Source: Pseudomonas putida
GTDB lineage: Bacteria > Pseudomonadota > Gammaproteobacteria > Pseudomonadales > Pseudomonadaceae
Assembly: GCF_009883635.2 (NCBI RefSeq)
Contig: NZ_CP026115.2
Coordinates: forward strand, 3,286,001-3,350,000
Length of the DNA: 64,000 nt
Direction of reading: 5' to 3'
Position 1 is the stretch's first letter, and each line of letters opens with the position of its first letter. Shown here in pieces: positions 48,766 through 57,624 of the stretch. The translations under genes were made by a program, and so were the position numbers. The notes under the pieces were generated by a model that saw nothing but the letters and a program-made list of their open reading frames with translations, had not been told where the DNA came from and searched no databases.

Positions 48766-50229
48766 GTGAGCCAAGCTTTTGTAGTCGTTGATACCCCCGA
48801 ACAGGCCGTCGACCGTCTGGCGGCCTTGCATGAACAGGCCACCGGGGCCCTGAGCCAGGCCCTCAAGCGTTACCTGAAGGACCGTACCGAGCCGGGTGCC
48901 GATGAGCGCGCCTTGTACCGCTACCCGGCACTGCGCCTGACCTACTACAGCCATGGCGAAGTGGCCGCCACCACGCGTGCCTATGCCAAGGTCCAGGTGG
49001 CGGGCACCTACAGCGTCACCGTTACCCAGCCTGCGGCATTTCGGGGTTACCTGCTTGAGCAGCTGCGCCCGCTGATGCATGACTACACGGTGACCGTGGA
49101 AGTCGGCGTCAGCGAGCAGAACATCCCGTACCCCTATGTGGTCGACCAGGGCGATGAGCTGGCCGGCAGCGGCATCACCGCCGCCGAACTGGCGCGGGTG
49201 TTCCCCAGCACCGACCTGTCGGCAGCCACCGACAACATCGCCGATGGCCTGTGCGACTGGGGCAATGCCGAAACCCTGCCGCTGGCGCTGTTCGATGCCG
49301 CCCGCGTGGATTTCTCGCTGCGCCGCCTGGTGCACTACACCGGCAGTGACTGGCGCCACGTTCAGCCGTGGATCCTGCTGACCAACTACCACCGTTATGT
49401 CGACCAGTTCATCAGCCACGGCCTCGAGCAGCTACGCGAAGACCCGCGCTTCGTGCGCATGGTGCTGCCGGGTAACGTGGTGATCGAAAAGGGCATGGAC
49501 CACGGCGAAACCCAGGCCCTGGTGGCCAGCGTGGTCTGGCACCGCTATCAGATGCCGGCCTACCACCTGATCGCTGGCGACGGTGATGGCGTGACCCTGG
49601 TCAATATCGGTGTCGGCCCGTCCAACGCCAAGAACATCACCGACCACCTGGCGGTGCTGCGCCCGCACTGCTGGCTGATGATCGGTCACTGCGGTGGCCT
49701 GCGTCAGTCGCAGACCATCGGCGATTATGTCTTGGCCCACGCCTACATGCGCCGTGATGGCATTCTCGACCGTGTGGTGCCGCCGAACATTCCGATTCCG
49801 GCCCTGGCCGAAGTGCAACTGGCGCTGCAGGAGGCTGCGGCACAGGTTACCGGCGAGCGTGGCGAAGAACTGAAGAAGCGCCTGCGCACCGGCACCGTGC
49901 TGACCTACGACGACCGTAACTGGGAGCTGCGCTGGGCCCAGGAGCGACCGCTGATCAACCTGTCGCGTGCCGTGGCGGTGGACATGGAAAGCGGCACCAT
50001 CGCTGCCCAGGGCTATCGCCTGCGGGTGCCATACGGCACCTTGCTGTGCGTTTCCGACAAGCCGCTGCACAGCGAAATCAAGCTGCCGGGTTCGGCCAAC
50101 GCCTTCTACAACCGTGCGGTCAGCCAGCACCTGAAGATCGGCATTGCTGCCCTCGACCTGCTGCGCACCGAGCTCAATTCGTTGCACTCGCGTAAACTGC
50201 GCAGCTTCGATGAGCCGCCGTTCCGCTGA
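48766..50229 (+). CDS. amn: AMP nucleosidase
   Basis: Hydrolyses AMP to adenine and ribose 5-phosphate, adjusting adenylate pools. The 487-residue protein has the N-terminal Amn domain (about 10-175, YPALRLTYYSHGEVAATTRAYAKVQVAGTYSVTVTQP) and a C-terminal nucleoside-phosphorylase-like domain with NIGVGPSNAKNITDHLAVLRPHCWLMIGHCGGLRQSQTIGDYVLA near 285-330 and VAVDMESGTIAAQGYRLRVPYGTLLCVSDKPLHSE near 405-440. The start is GTG (48766) with GGAAG upstream. rluE follows 6 bp after the stop, so the two are probably co-transcribed. Confidence 0.95.
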   Translation: MSQAFVVVDTPEQAVDRLAALHEQATGALSQALKRYLKDRTEPGADERALYRYPALRLTYYSHGEVAATTRAYAKVQVAGTYSVTVTQPAAFRGYLLEQLRPLMHDYTVTVEVGVSEQNIPYPYVVDQGDELAGSGITAAELARVFPSTDLSAATDNIADGLCDWGNAETLPLALFDAARVDFSLRRLVHYTGSDWRHVQPWILLTNYHRYVDQFISHGLEQLREDPRFVRMVLPGNVVIEKGMDHGETQALVASVVWHRYQMPAYHLIAGDGDGVTLVNIGVGPSNAKNITDHLAVLRPHCWLMIGHCGGLRQSQTIGDYVLAHAYMRRDGILDRVVPPNIPIPALAEVQLALQEAAAQVTGERGEELKKRLRTGTVLTYDDRNWELRWAQERPLINLSRAVAVDMESGTIAAQGYRLRVPYGTLLCVSDKPLHSEIKLPGSANAFYNRAVSQHLKIGIAALDLLRTELNSLHSRKLRSFDEPPFR

Positions 50230-50235
50230 GGATCC

Positions 50236-50865
50236 ATGCCACTGCCACCCCGTTCCAAGCCGCGCCGCCCCCAGGCGCGGCCTGCCGGCCCCCGTCGTCA
50301 GGCCAAGGCGCCACCGGCCGAGCCACGCCTGATCCTGTTCAACAAGCCATTCGACGTGCTGACCCAGTTCAGCGACGGAGAAGGGCGCGCGACCCTCAAG
50401 GATTTCATCGACATCCCTGGCATATACCCGGCCGGGCGGCTCGACCGTGACAGTGAAGGCTTGTTGCTGCTGACCAACGATGGCGGGCTGCAGGCGCGCA
50501 TTGCCGATCCGAAGCACAAATTGCCCAAGACCTACTGGGTGCAAGTGGAAGGCGAACCGAGCGACGAACAGATCCAGCGTTTGCGCGATGGCGTGGAGCT
50601 CAATGACGGGCCGACCTTGCCCGCTGAAGCCCGACGCCTCGACGAGCCCGAGCTATGGCCGCGCAATCCGCCGGTACGTTTTCGCAAGAGCGTGCCGACC
50701 AGTTGGCTGGAGCTGGTGATTCGCGAGGGGCGTAATCGCCAGGTGCGGAGGATGACTGCTGCAGTGGGCTTGCCAACCTTGCGCCTGGTGCGGGTGCGGA
50801 TCGGCGATTGGGCGCTGGATGGGCTGGAGCAGGGGTGCTGGCGTGAAGTAGCGCCCAAGCTTTAG
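50236..50865 (+). CDS. rluE: 23S rRNA pseudouridine-2457 synthase
   Basis: RsuA-family enzyme that forms pseudouridine 2457 in 23S rRNA. The 209-residue protein has a basic, Pro-rich N-terminal extension (1-30), [16 protein letters not shown], the catalytic-Asp motif [19 protein letters not shown] near 61-79, [13 protein letters not shown], and [30 protein letters not shown] near 163-192. There is no S4 domain, as in RluE/RsuA short forms. ATG start just after amn. Confidence 0.93.
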   Translation: MPLPPRSKPRRPQARPAGPRRQAKAPPAEPRLILFNKPFDVLTQFSDGEGRATLKDFIDIPGIYPAGRLDRDSEGLLLLTNDGGLQARIADPKHKLPKTYWVQVEGEPSDEQIQRLRDGVELNDGPTLPAEARRLDEPELWPRNPPVRFRKSVPTSWLELVIREGRNRQVRRMTAAVGLPTLRLVRVRIGDWALDGLEQGCWREVAPKL

Positions 50866-50870
50866 GCCGA

Positions 50871-50890
50871 TTCGCGGAACAAGCCCTACA
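50871..50890. repeat. REP remnant at the DUF2788 stop
   Basis: ttcgcggaacaagccctaca matches the REP core ttcgcgggacaagcccgctcctaca with a small internal deletion. On the minus strand its tgtag supplies the TAG stop of the DUF2788 gene. Confidence 0.6.
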
Positions 50891-51089
50891 CACCTTCCAG
50901 GAATGCCACCACCACGCTCTTGATGATGAAGGCCAGCACTCCCAGGCCGAGCACGAAGAACAGGATCATCGTGCCAAAGCGCCCGGCCTTGGACTTTTTC
51001 GCCAGGTCCCAGACGATGAAGCCCATGAAACCGATCAGTACGGTGACCAGCACGATCATCATCCACTCTTCGAATACGGCGGGATCCAT
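50886..51089 (-). CDS. DUF2788 small membrane protein
   Basis: A 67-residue inner-membrane protein of the DUF2788 family with two hydrophobic segments (about 9-28 and 40-62) joined by the basic turn DLAKKSKAGRFG. Starts MDPAVFEEWMMIVLVTVLIGFMGFIVWD. No function is known. The ATG at 51089 has CTGGAG upstream. Its stop codon lies in a REP remnant. It is convergent with rluE. Confidence 0.82.
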   Translation of the reverse strand: MDPAVFEEWMMIVLVTVLIGFMGFIVWDLAKKSKAGRFGTMILFFVLGLGVLAFIIKSVVVAFLEGV

Positions 51090-51141
51090 CTGTGTTCTCC
51101 AGGCAGGCTGAGCTTGCGATTATACGCGGGCGAGCGGGCGT

Positions 51142-51618
51142 TTAGCGCAGGTGGGTCAATGGCAGCTCGGTGCTTGCCAGTACCTGATTGAGCACGAAGC
51201 TCGAACGCACGCTGGTCACGCCTTCGATACGGGTCAGGCTGCCCAGCAGCAGTTTCTGATAGTGATCCATGTCCGGCACCACCACCTTGAGCTGGTAGTC
51301 GGCGTCCATGCCGGTGACCAGGCTACATTCGAGCACCTGCGGCAGGTTGCGGATGGCGGCTTCGAACGTTTCGAAGCGCTCCGGCGTGTGCCGGTCCATG
51401 CCGATCAGCACGTAGGCGGTCAGGCTCAGGCCGAGCTTCTTGCGGTCGAGCAGGGCGACCTGGCGCGAGATATAGCCGTCGTCTTCCAGTTGCTTGACCC
51501 GACGCGAGCATGGCGAAGGCGACAGGCCGATGCGTTCGGCCAGCTCCTGGTTGGAGATGCGCGCGTCGCGCTGCAATTCGGCGAGGATGCTCAGGTCGTA
51601 GCGGTCAAGTTTGCTCAT
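51142..51618 (-). CDS. Lrp/AsnC-family transcription regulator
   Basis: A 158-residue regulator with an N-terminal winged helix-turn-helix (about 5-55: LDRYDLSILAELQRDARISNQELAERIGLSPSPCSRRVKQLEDDGYI) and a C-terminal ligand-binding RAM domain (about 70-145). Such proteins form octamer-like rings and sense amino acids. Target genes are unknown, as no amino-acid gene lies beside it. The ATG at 51618 is the family start MSKLDRYDL. A sigma-70-like promoter lies 33-62 bp upstream, within an AT-rich gap containing repeats of gattgct that could be its own operator. Confidence 0.88.
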   Translation of the reverse strand: MSKLDRYDLSILAELQRDARISNQELAERIGLSPSPCSRRVKQLEDDGYISRQVALLDRKKLGLSLTAYVLIGMDRHTPERFETFEAAIRNLPQVLECSLVTGMDADYQLKVVVPDMDHYQKLLLGSLTRIEGVTSVRSSFVLNQVLASTELPLTHLR

Positions 51619-51650
51619 GGAAAAGGCCTTTTCTGTTCAGATTGCGGTGA

Positions 51651-51680
51651 ATTATCGATCCAGGGTTAAAAATTGCGCAA
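51651..51680 (-). promoter_or_regulatory. Sigma-70-like promoter of the Lrp-type gene
   Basis: On the minus strand TTGCGC (51680-51675) and GATAAT (51656-51651) are separated by 18 bp, in the AT-rich gap before the regulator's start. The -35 element has two mismatches and the -10 has one. Confidence 0.5.
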
Positions 51681-51930
51681 GTGCTATTTATCTGAGCAAT
51701 CTTAGCAATCCTCTGCTGCAGCCTCTCCCGTATCTTTACCTACAGAATCACTGCCCGGACATCAGTCCACGGCGACGCGCCCTAGGCGGGCGGTCGCGGC
51801 CAGCCATCCAACAGGATCTGCAGGCCCCCGGGCTACACAGCTTCCAGAAGACGCTGTGAGGTGAGCCGGCGCCACAAGTGCCGAGCACGGACGACAATTC
51901 TCAAAGGGAGGCCACTGGCCTCCCTTTTTT
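51681..51930 (+). ncRNA. Possible small RNA or leader ending in a strong terminator
   Basis: No convincing protein gene lies on the plus strand between the Lrp-type gene start and 52010, yet a textbook intrinsic terminator ends at 51930. The stretch before it is GC-rich and holds several short self-complementary segments (gacgcgccctaggcgggcggtc, gccggcgccacaagtgccg). A small RNA, or an attenuated leader for the DUF6515 gene 80 bp downstream, would explain this. I recognise no known RNA family, and the 5' end is only a guess. Confidence 0.25.
51906..51930 (+). terminator. Strong intrinsic terminator without an upstream gene
   Basis: gggaggcc-act-ggcctccc forms a perfect 8-bp stem with a 3-base loop and is followed by six T. 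Upstream on the same strand lies only the unassigned stretch described above. Confidence 0.85.
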
Positions 51931-52009
51931 CATGGCCGCGATTTCATCTGCCCGTGGTACCAGCGCGGTAGACTGGCAGCATGCCGTTTTCTTTACCGTG
52001 AGGAACAAC

Positions 52010-52840
52010 ATGAAGTCGCGCATCTGGCAGTTGGCAGGTGTAGGTTTGCTGGGTTTGAGCATCAGCTTCGGGGCCATGGCCGAAGGGCCGGATGAGGGGC
52101 ATGGCGAAGGGCATGGCAACGAGGGTGGCTCTGGTCGCCCGCTCAATTCGCGTGGCGAAGTGCAGCAGACCCAGCCCGCGCGGCAGGGCTATTACCAGGA
52201 TATCCCCCGGCATAACGGCGACAACCGCCACTGGCAAGCCGGCGGCCCAGGGCAACGGCCCGGCGGCGACTGGCAGGGGCGCCCGGATGGCCACGGCAAT
52301 GGCTGGGGCCCTGGGCCTCAGTATCGCCCGGGGCACACCATCGATCACTTCCCGGACCGCTACTGGAAGGTGCCGTACCGCGGCAATGACTACTTCTACT
52401 CCGGTGGCTACTGGTACCGCCCGCAGGGTGGCAGCTACGTGGTGGTGACCCCGCCCTACGGCGTGCGGGTCAACTACCTGCCTTCCTATGCGCGGGAAGT
52501 CTGGCTGGGCGGCGCACTGTTTTTCCTGGTGGCCGACACCTACTACCAGTACCTGGCCGACAGCCAGGAGTATGTCGTGGTCAATCCGCCCGCCATGGCT
52601 CCGGCACCGTTGCCGGCGGCAGCCCCGGCCAGCAACAGCTACGACGTGATTGCCTACCCGATGTATGGCCAAGGGCAGGAGCAGCAGGACCAGGACCGCT
52701 ACCAATGCCACCGCTGGGCAGTGAGCCAGTCAGGCTTTGACCCGGCAACGGCACCCTATGCGCCACCTGTCGAAGTGGCGAGCAACTACCGCCGTGCGCT
52801 GAGTGCCTGTTTCAGTGGCCGAGGTTATAGCGTCAACTGA
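52010..52840 (+). CDS. Exported DUF6515-like Gly/Pro/His-rich protein
   Basis: A 276-residue precursor with a signal peptide (AGVGLLGLSISFGAMAE, cleavage near residue 22). Residues about 22-115 are low-complexity, rich in Gly, Pro, Gln and His. The folded part (about 115-195) contains YYQ/YWYRPQGGSYVVVTPPYGVRV and LPSYAREVWLGGALFFLVADTYYQY, which match the DUF6515 family. A C-terminal segment has YQCHRWAVSQSGFDPA. No function is known; it is probably a periplasmic or envelope protein. I chose the ATG at 52010, with GTGAGGA upstream, because it opens the signal peptide; the frame also extends to 51878. Confidence 0.75.
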   Translation: MKSRIWQLAGVGLLGLSISFGAMAEGPDEGHGEGHGNEGGSGRPLNSRGEVQQTQPARQGYYQDIPRHNGDNRHWQAGGPGQRPGGDWQGRPDGHGNGWGPGPQYRPGHTIDHFPDRYWKVPYRGNDYFYSGGYWYRPQGGSYVVVTPPYGVRVNYLPSYAREVWLGGALFFLVADTYYQYLADSQEYVVVNPPAMAPAPLPAAAPASNSYDVIAYPMYGQGQEQQDQDRYQCHRWAVSQSGFDPATAPYAPPVEVASNYRRALSACFSGRGYSVN

Positions 52841-52841
52841 T

Positions 52842-53711
52842 TCACACCGGGTCGGCATGCACCATCACATCCGCCCGTGGATAACGCTGGCGGATGACTG
52901 CCGAAGCCTGCACGCACAGGTCGTGTGCCTCGATCAGGGGCAGTTGCCCCGGCAGTTCCAGGTGCAGTTGCACGAACCACTGGTTGCCCGACACCCGCGT
53001 ACGCAGGTCATGCACGCCTTGCACGCCGGGAATGCCCAGGACCAGCTCGACCATCCCTTCGCCAATGTCGCCGGGCAATTCCTTGTCCATCAGGATCGCC
53101 GTGCTTTCGCGGGCAATCTGCAGCGCACTCCAGAGGATGTAGAACGCGATGCCGAGACCGAACAGCGCATCCAGCTGCGGCCAGCCGAAGCGCGCCAGCA
53201 GCAGGGCGAGCAGGATGCTGCCGTTGAGCAACAGGTCGGAGCGGTAATGCAGTGAGTCGGCGCGCACCGCAGTGGAACCGGTCAGGCGGATGACCTTGCG
53301 CTGCAAGGCCAGCAAGGCCACGGTCAGCGCCAGCGACAGCAGCATCACGGCGATGCCGATCGCCGTGTCACCCAGCGGCTCGGGTGCTTGCAGGCGCTCG
53401 ACAGCCTGCACCCCGATCAACACCGCGCTGACCCCGATGAACAGAGCCTGGGCCATGCCCGCCAGGGCCTCGGCCTTGCCGTGGCCGAAACGGTGGTCGT
53501 CATCGGCCGGGCGCAGGGCGTAATGCACGGCGAGCAGGTTGAGGAACGACGCCACCGCGTCCAGTGCCGAGTCGGTCAGCCCGGCCAGCAGGCTGACCGA
53601 GCCGCTCAGCCACCAGGCCACGGCCTTGCTTGCGACCAGAATGCTGGCCACCGCCAGTGAAGCGCGGGTGGCCAGACGCAGCAGGCGCTGGTGTTCGGCC
53701 GGGGTAATCAT
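52842..53711 (-). CDS. Cation diffusion facilitator (FieF-like) metal efflux protein
   Basis: A 289-residue inner-membrane proton-coupled exporter of divalent metals (zinc, iron or similar). Six membrane segments lie in residues 15-205. Metal-site residues are visible as DSALDAVASFLN in segment 2 and HYRSDLLLN in segment 5, the Asp-Asp/His-Asp arrangement of FieF. HRFGHGKAEALA is the family loop. The cytoplasmic domain (about 210-289) ends HDLRTRVSGNQWFVQLHLELP and HADP. The ATG at 53711 follows the lipoprotein gene by 25 bp on the same strand. Which metal is moved cannot be told from sequence. Confidence 0.9.
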   Translation of the reverse strand: MITPAEHQRLLRLATRASLAVASILVASKAVAWWLSGSVSLLAGLTDSALDAVASFLNLLAVHYALRPADDDHRFGHGKAEALAGMAQALFIGVSAVLIGVQAVERLQAPEPLGDTAIGIAVMLLSLALTVALLALQRKVIRLTGSTAVRADSLHYRSDLLLNGSILLALLLARFGWPQLDALFGLGIAFYILWSALQIARESTAILMDKELPGDIGEGMVELVLGIPGVQGVHDLRTRVSGNQWFVQLHLELPGQLPLIEAHDLCVQASAVIRQRYPRADVMVHADPV

Positions 53712-53736
53712 GCCCAGGATGATGTCCTTGTGAAAA

Positions 53737-54156
53737 TCAGGCCGCAGGTACCAGGCCCAAGGCCGCCAGCTGCTCGACGCTGCCGCGGTGCTGGATTAGC
53801 CGTGGGTCATCCAGCGGCAGGCGCTGGCCCAGTTCGCTTTCGAGAATGGCTTGCAGCTTGAGGTTGTCGACCTTGCCATCGGGGCTTACGGCATCACGCA
53901 GTTTTACCGGGTCGACTTGGGCCGTGTGCCCGCCCTTGTAGTAGATGGCGCCCGTGGCGAAGTCGATGCCAAAGGCGATCAGGCCCGGGATCACGTAGAA
54001 CAGGATACCGATGGCGTCCATTGCGGCAACCACGGGGTCGATCTTGCCGCCGATCTGCCCACGGCGGTCTGGATAGAAGATGGTGCCGCAGGCCGTCAGC
54101 TGGGTCAGCAGGGTGACGATCAGGGCGCCACCAATGACGCGGGAGGGGATGCGCAT
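53737..54156 (-). CDS. Predicted lipoprotein, conserved hypothetical
   Basis: A 139-residue precursor with the lipobox TQLTAC (Cys22) after a hydrophobic signal. The mature part starts GTIFYPDRRGQIGGKIDPVVAAMDAIGILFYVIPGLIAFGIDFATGAIYYKGG, so one hydrophobic stretch (about 45-70) may enter the membrane. The rest is soluble, with no motif I can name. It resembles small Pseudomonas lipoproteins of unknown role. I chose the ATG at 54156; the open frame extends to 54432 across the hrpB start and is not coding there. It is divergent from hrpB and upstream of the cation exporter. Confidence 0.7.
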   Translation of the reverse strand: MRIPSRVIGGALIVTLLTQLTACGTIFYPDRRGQIGGKIDPVVAAMDAIGILFYVIPGLIAFGIDFATGAIYYKGGHTAQVDPVKLRDAVSPDGKVDNLKLQAILESELGQRLPLDDPRLIQHRGSVEQLAALGLVPAA

Positions 54157-54271
54157 GTAAATCTCCGAAAAGTATTCAGCAGGGCAAGCGAAGCGCCAGC
54201 ACCTGAAGCTAAGACCATGATAGAGCAGGCTGGGTTCGCCGTTATACTCGCCAGACTGTTCGAGGACCACC

Positions 54272-56800
54272 ATGATTTCTTTACCGATCGATGCTGTCTT
54301 GCCCGCCTTGCGCGAAGCCTTGGAAAACCGCGACGAGGCCGTGCTCGAAGCGCCCCCCGGTGCGGGCAAGACCACCCGCGTGCCGCTGGCGCTGCTAAAC
54401 GAGCCGTGGCTGGCCGGGCAGACCATCCTCATGCTCGAACCGCGCCGCCTGGCGGCGCGGGCGGCGGCCGAGCGCCTGGCCAGCGAGCTGGGGGAAAAGG
54501 TCGGCGAAACCGTGGGCTACCGCATTCGCCTGGACAGCAAGGTCGGGCCGAACACGCGCATCGAGGTGGTCACCGAAGGCATCCTCACCCGCCGTTTGCA
54601 GGCCGACCCGGCACTCGACGGCGTAGGGCTGCTGATCTTCGATGAATTTCACGAACGCAGCCTGGATGCCGACCTGGCCCTGGCTTTGAGCCTCAATGGC
54701 CGCGAACTGCTGCGTGACGACCCTGCGCTGAAAATCCTGCTGATGTCGGCGACCCTGGAAGGCGAGCGCCTGTCGCGGTTGCTGGGCGATGCGCCGGTGG
54801 TGAGCAGCGAAGGCCGCATGCACCCGGTGGATATCCGCTGGGGTCGGCCGTTCCAGCCGGGCGAGTTCATCGAGCCGCGGGTTGTGGACAACGTGCTGCT
54901 GGCATTGGCCGAACAACCCGGCAGTGTGCTGGTGTTCCTGCCCGGCCAGGCCGAGATCCGCCGTGTGCATCAAAGCCTGCAGGATGCACTGGGTGAGCGG
55001 CCGGATGTGCTGCTATGCCCGCTGCACGGCGAACTGGACCTCAATGCCCAACGCGCTGCCATCGACCCGCCGGCCAAGGGCCTGCGCAAGGTGGTGCTGG
55101 CCACCAATATCGCCGAAACCAGCCTGACCATCGACGGCGTGCGCGTGGTCATCGATGCCGGCCTGGCCCGCGTGCCGCGTTTCGATCCAGGTAGCGGCAT
55201 GACCCGCCTGGACAGCCAGCGTATCTCCCGCGCCAGCGCCACCCAGCGCGCCGGCCGAGCTGGGCGCCTGGAGCCAGGGGTGTGCTACCGCCTGTGGTCC
55301 GAAGCCCAGCATGACCAGTTGGCCGCCCATGGCAGCGCCGAGATCCTCCAGGCCGACCTCGCTGGCCTGGCCCTGCAGCTTGCTCGCTGGGGTGTCACGC
55401 CAGAGCAGCTGCGCTGGCTCGACCAGCCGCCGGCAGCCGCCTTCTCCCAGGCCCAGGACCTGCTGGCGCGGCTGGGTGCGTTCAAGCCGGGCAGCCGTGA
55501 CAGCCTCAGCGACCACGGCCAGGCCATGGCCGAGCTGCCGGCTCACCCACGCATCGCTCACCTGCTGTTGCGTGGCCAGGACCTAGGCCTGGCAACGATG
55601 GCCTGCGATGTCGCCGCCTTGCTGGGCGAGCGCGATATCCAGCGCGGTGGCGGTGCCGACCTGCACAGCCGACTGACGCTGGTCAGCGGCGAAAGCAAGG
55701 CCAACCGGGGTGGCCAGGGTGGCGTGCAGCGTGCACGGCAACTCGCCCGGCAATACCGTGGCCTGTTGCGCGGCAAGGCCGCTGCGGCGGTTGCCGACCC
55801 CGACCATCCGCGCTGGCTTGGGGCCTTGCTGGCGCTGGCCTATCCCGACCGTGTTGCCCAGCAGCGTCGCGAAGGTGGCGCCGAGTATCGTCTGGCCAAT
55901 GGCCGTGCCGCCTTGTTCGCCGAGGTCGACGCGTTGATGAAATGCCCGTGGCTGGTGATCGCCGACCTCGGTAGCCGCCAGGGCCAGCGGGAAGAGCGTA
56001 TCTACCTGGCGGCCGAGTTCGACCCGGCGCTGCTCGATGATGTGCTGGCCGAGCAGGTCGAGCGCGTCGATATCCTCGACTGGGACGAGCGCGAACAGGT
56101 GCTGCGTGCCGAACGCCAGACCAAGGTCGGCGAGCTGGTACTGGGCCGCGAACCGTTACCCAAGCTGGATGATGAAGCCCGGGCCAAGGCGCTGCTTGGC
56201 CTGGTGCGGCGCAAGGGCCTGAACCTGTTGACCTGGACCCCGGAGCTGCGCCAATGGCAGGCGCGGGTGGCGCTATTGCGCCAGCTGGATCTGGGCAAGG
56301 AGGGGCAAAGCGAATGGCCCGATCTGGGTGACGAGGCACTGCTTGCGACGCTGGAAGACTGGCTGCAGCCCTACCTGGGCAAGGTTTCGCGCCTGAGCCA
56401 TTTCGCCGCCCTGGACTTGCCATCGATACTGCGCAACCTGCTGCCCTGGCCGTTGCCACAGCGCCTGGACGAATGGGCACCGGCGCATCTGACGGTGCCG
56501 TCCGGCTCGAACATCCGCCTGGACTACAGCGAAAATCCGCCGATCCTCGCCGTGCGCCTGCAGGAGCTGTTCGGCCTGGCCGACACCCCGCGTATTGCCC
56601 AGGGTCGCCAGCAGGTGAAGCTGCACCTGTTGTCACCGGCGCGACGACCAGTGCAAGTGACACAGGACCTCGCCAACTTCTGGCGCACGACCTATGCCGA
56701 AGTGAAGAAAGACTTAAAGGGCCGCTACCCCAAGCACTACTGGCCGGATGACCCCCTGGTGGCCGAGGCTACCGCGCGGGCCAAGCCACGGGGTACTTGA
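54272..56800 (+). CDS. hrpB: ATP-dependent RNA helicase-like protein HrpB
   Basis: DEAH-box-type helicase of bacterial mRNA/rRNA metabolism. The 842-residue length is normal. Visible motifs are I APPGAGKTTRVPLALL near residue 27, Ia LEPRRLAARAAAERL, II IFDEFHERSLDADLAL near 125, III LLMSATLEG, V ATNIAETSLTIDGVRVVID near 283 and VI QRAGRAGRLEPGVCYRLW near 325. The C-terminal HrpB domain (about 700-835) ends RPVQVTQDLANFWRTTYAEVKKDLKGRYPKHYWPDDP, a family signature. The motif II DEFH form is characteristic of HrpB. ATG start, divergent from the lipoprotein gene. Confidence 0.95.
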   Translation: MISLPIDAVLPALREALENRDEAVLEAPPGAGKTTRVPLALLNEPWLAGQTILMLEPRRLAARAAAERLASELGEKVGETVGYRIRLDSKVGPNTRIEVVTEGILTRRLQADPALDGVGLLIFDEFHERSLDADLALALSLNGRELLRDDPALKILLMSATLEGERLSRLLGDAPVVSSEGRMHPVDIRWGRPFQPGEFIEPRVVDNVLLALAEQPGSVLVFLPGQAEIRRVHQSLQDALGERPDVLLCPLHGELDLNAQRAAIDPPAKGLRKVVLATNIAETSLTIDGVRVVIDAGLARVPRFDPGSGMTRLDSQRISRASATQRAGRAGRLEPGVCYRLWSEAQHDQLAAHGSAEILQADLAGLALQLARWGVTPEQLRWLDQPPAAAFSQAQDLLARLGAFKPGSRDSLSDHGQAMAELPAHPRIAHLLLRGQDLGLATMACDVAALLGERDIQRGGGADLHSRLTLVSGESKANRGGQGGVQRARQLARQYRGLLRGKAAAAVADPDHPRWLGALLALAYPDRVAQQRREGGAEYRLANGRAALFAEVDALMKCPWLVIADLGSRQGQREERIYLAAEFDPALLDDVLAEQVERVDILDWDEREQVLRAERQTKVGELVLGREPLPKLDDEARAKALLGLVRRKGLNLLTWTPELRQWQARVALLRQLDLGKEGQSEWPDLGDEALLATLEDWLQPYLGKVSRLSHFAALDLPSILRNLLPWPLPQRLDEWAPAHLTVPSGSNIRLDYSENPPILAVRLQELFGLADTPRIAQGRQQVKLHLLSPARRPVQVTQDLANFWRTTYAEVKKDLKGRYPKHYWPDDPLVAEATARAKPRGT

Positions 56801-56818
56801 GGGGCGGGAAGATGTTGT

Positions 56819-57469
56819 TCAGCTTTCTGCTTCCAGCAGCATGAACAGGCGATACAGCACCACGGTGCTGAACAGCTGCAGGAAGCCGCTCAAGCTGTCC
56901 ATGGTCAGTTCGGCTGCTGGCGAGGGCTCGGGGATGGCCATCAGCAGCAGCCCGTCGATCAGCCAGATCGGCGCCAGCACGCCCACCACGCAAATCATGA
57001 TGCGCATGAAGTGCCCGGTGGTCATGCGCGCGCTCTCGCGCATCGACTGCACCACTGGCAGGCCACGCAGTACCAGCAGGTATTCGGCGAACACCAGGTT
57101 GATCATGATCCACACGCCCGGGAAGATGAACAGCGCCAACCCGGCCATGATCAGCAGCGAGCTGATCAGGATCAGCAGGGCCAGTTGCGGCCACAGCTGC
57201 AGGGCGCGGGCAAACAGGTCGCGTTTGGCAATCTCCTGGCCGTTGCTGCGGGTATCCAGGTAGAGGATCAGCGCTGCGCTATACAGCGGGTAGAACAACA
57301 GACTGATCAGCATGCCGTAGGCCGGCGAGGCCTGGTCGCCCAACTGTCGATACAGCAGTTGGGTAATGAGGGCTTCGAGCACCACCAGCGGCAGGCACAG
57401 CGGGATGATGCTGGCCAGGTGGCGGCGGAAGAAGTACAGGGAGTCGCGCAGAACGCTCAGCGGATTCAT
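56819..57469 (-). CDS. YciC-family (UPF0259) inner-membrane protein
   Basis: A 216-residue protein with five to six hydrophobic segments (about 18-40, 48-68, 92-112, 118-135, 155-180 and 190-210). The opening MNPLSVLRDSLYFFRRHLASIIPLCLPLVVLEAL is typical of YciC proteins. No function is established. ATG start at 57469. It is convergent with hrpB and has no close partner. Identification rests on the N-terminus and topology only. Confidence 0.78.
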   Translation of the reverse strand: MNPLSVLRDSLYFFRRHLASIIPLCLPLVVLEALITQLLYRQLGDQASPAYGMLISLLFYPLYSAALILYLDTRSNGQEIAKRDLFARALQLWPQLALLILISSLLIMAGLALFIFPGVWIMINLVFAEYLLVLRGLPVVQSMRESARMTTGHFMRIMICVVGVLAPIWLIDGLLLMAIPEPSPAAELTMDSLSGFLQLFSTVVLYRLFMLLEAES

Positions 57470-57624
57470 CAGTCAACATCGCAAGGCAGTAAAAGCAGGG
57501 GCCTAACTTTAGCCCAGAGCTGTCACTTGCTGAAAAAAGTTTCACCCGTGCAGTGATTGAATCCATAGCCCTTGCGCCCCATCTTTGCCATGTCCGATGT
57601 CCTGCTAGCCCATGAGGTAGCCCA

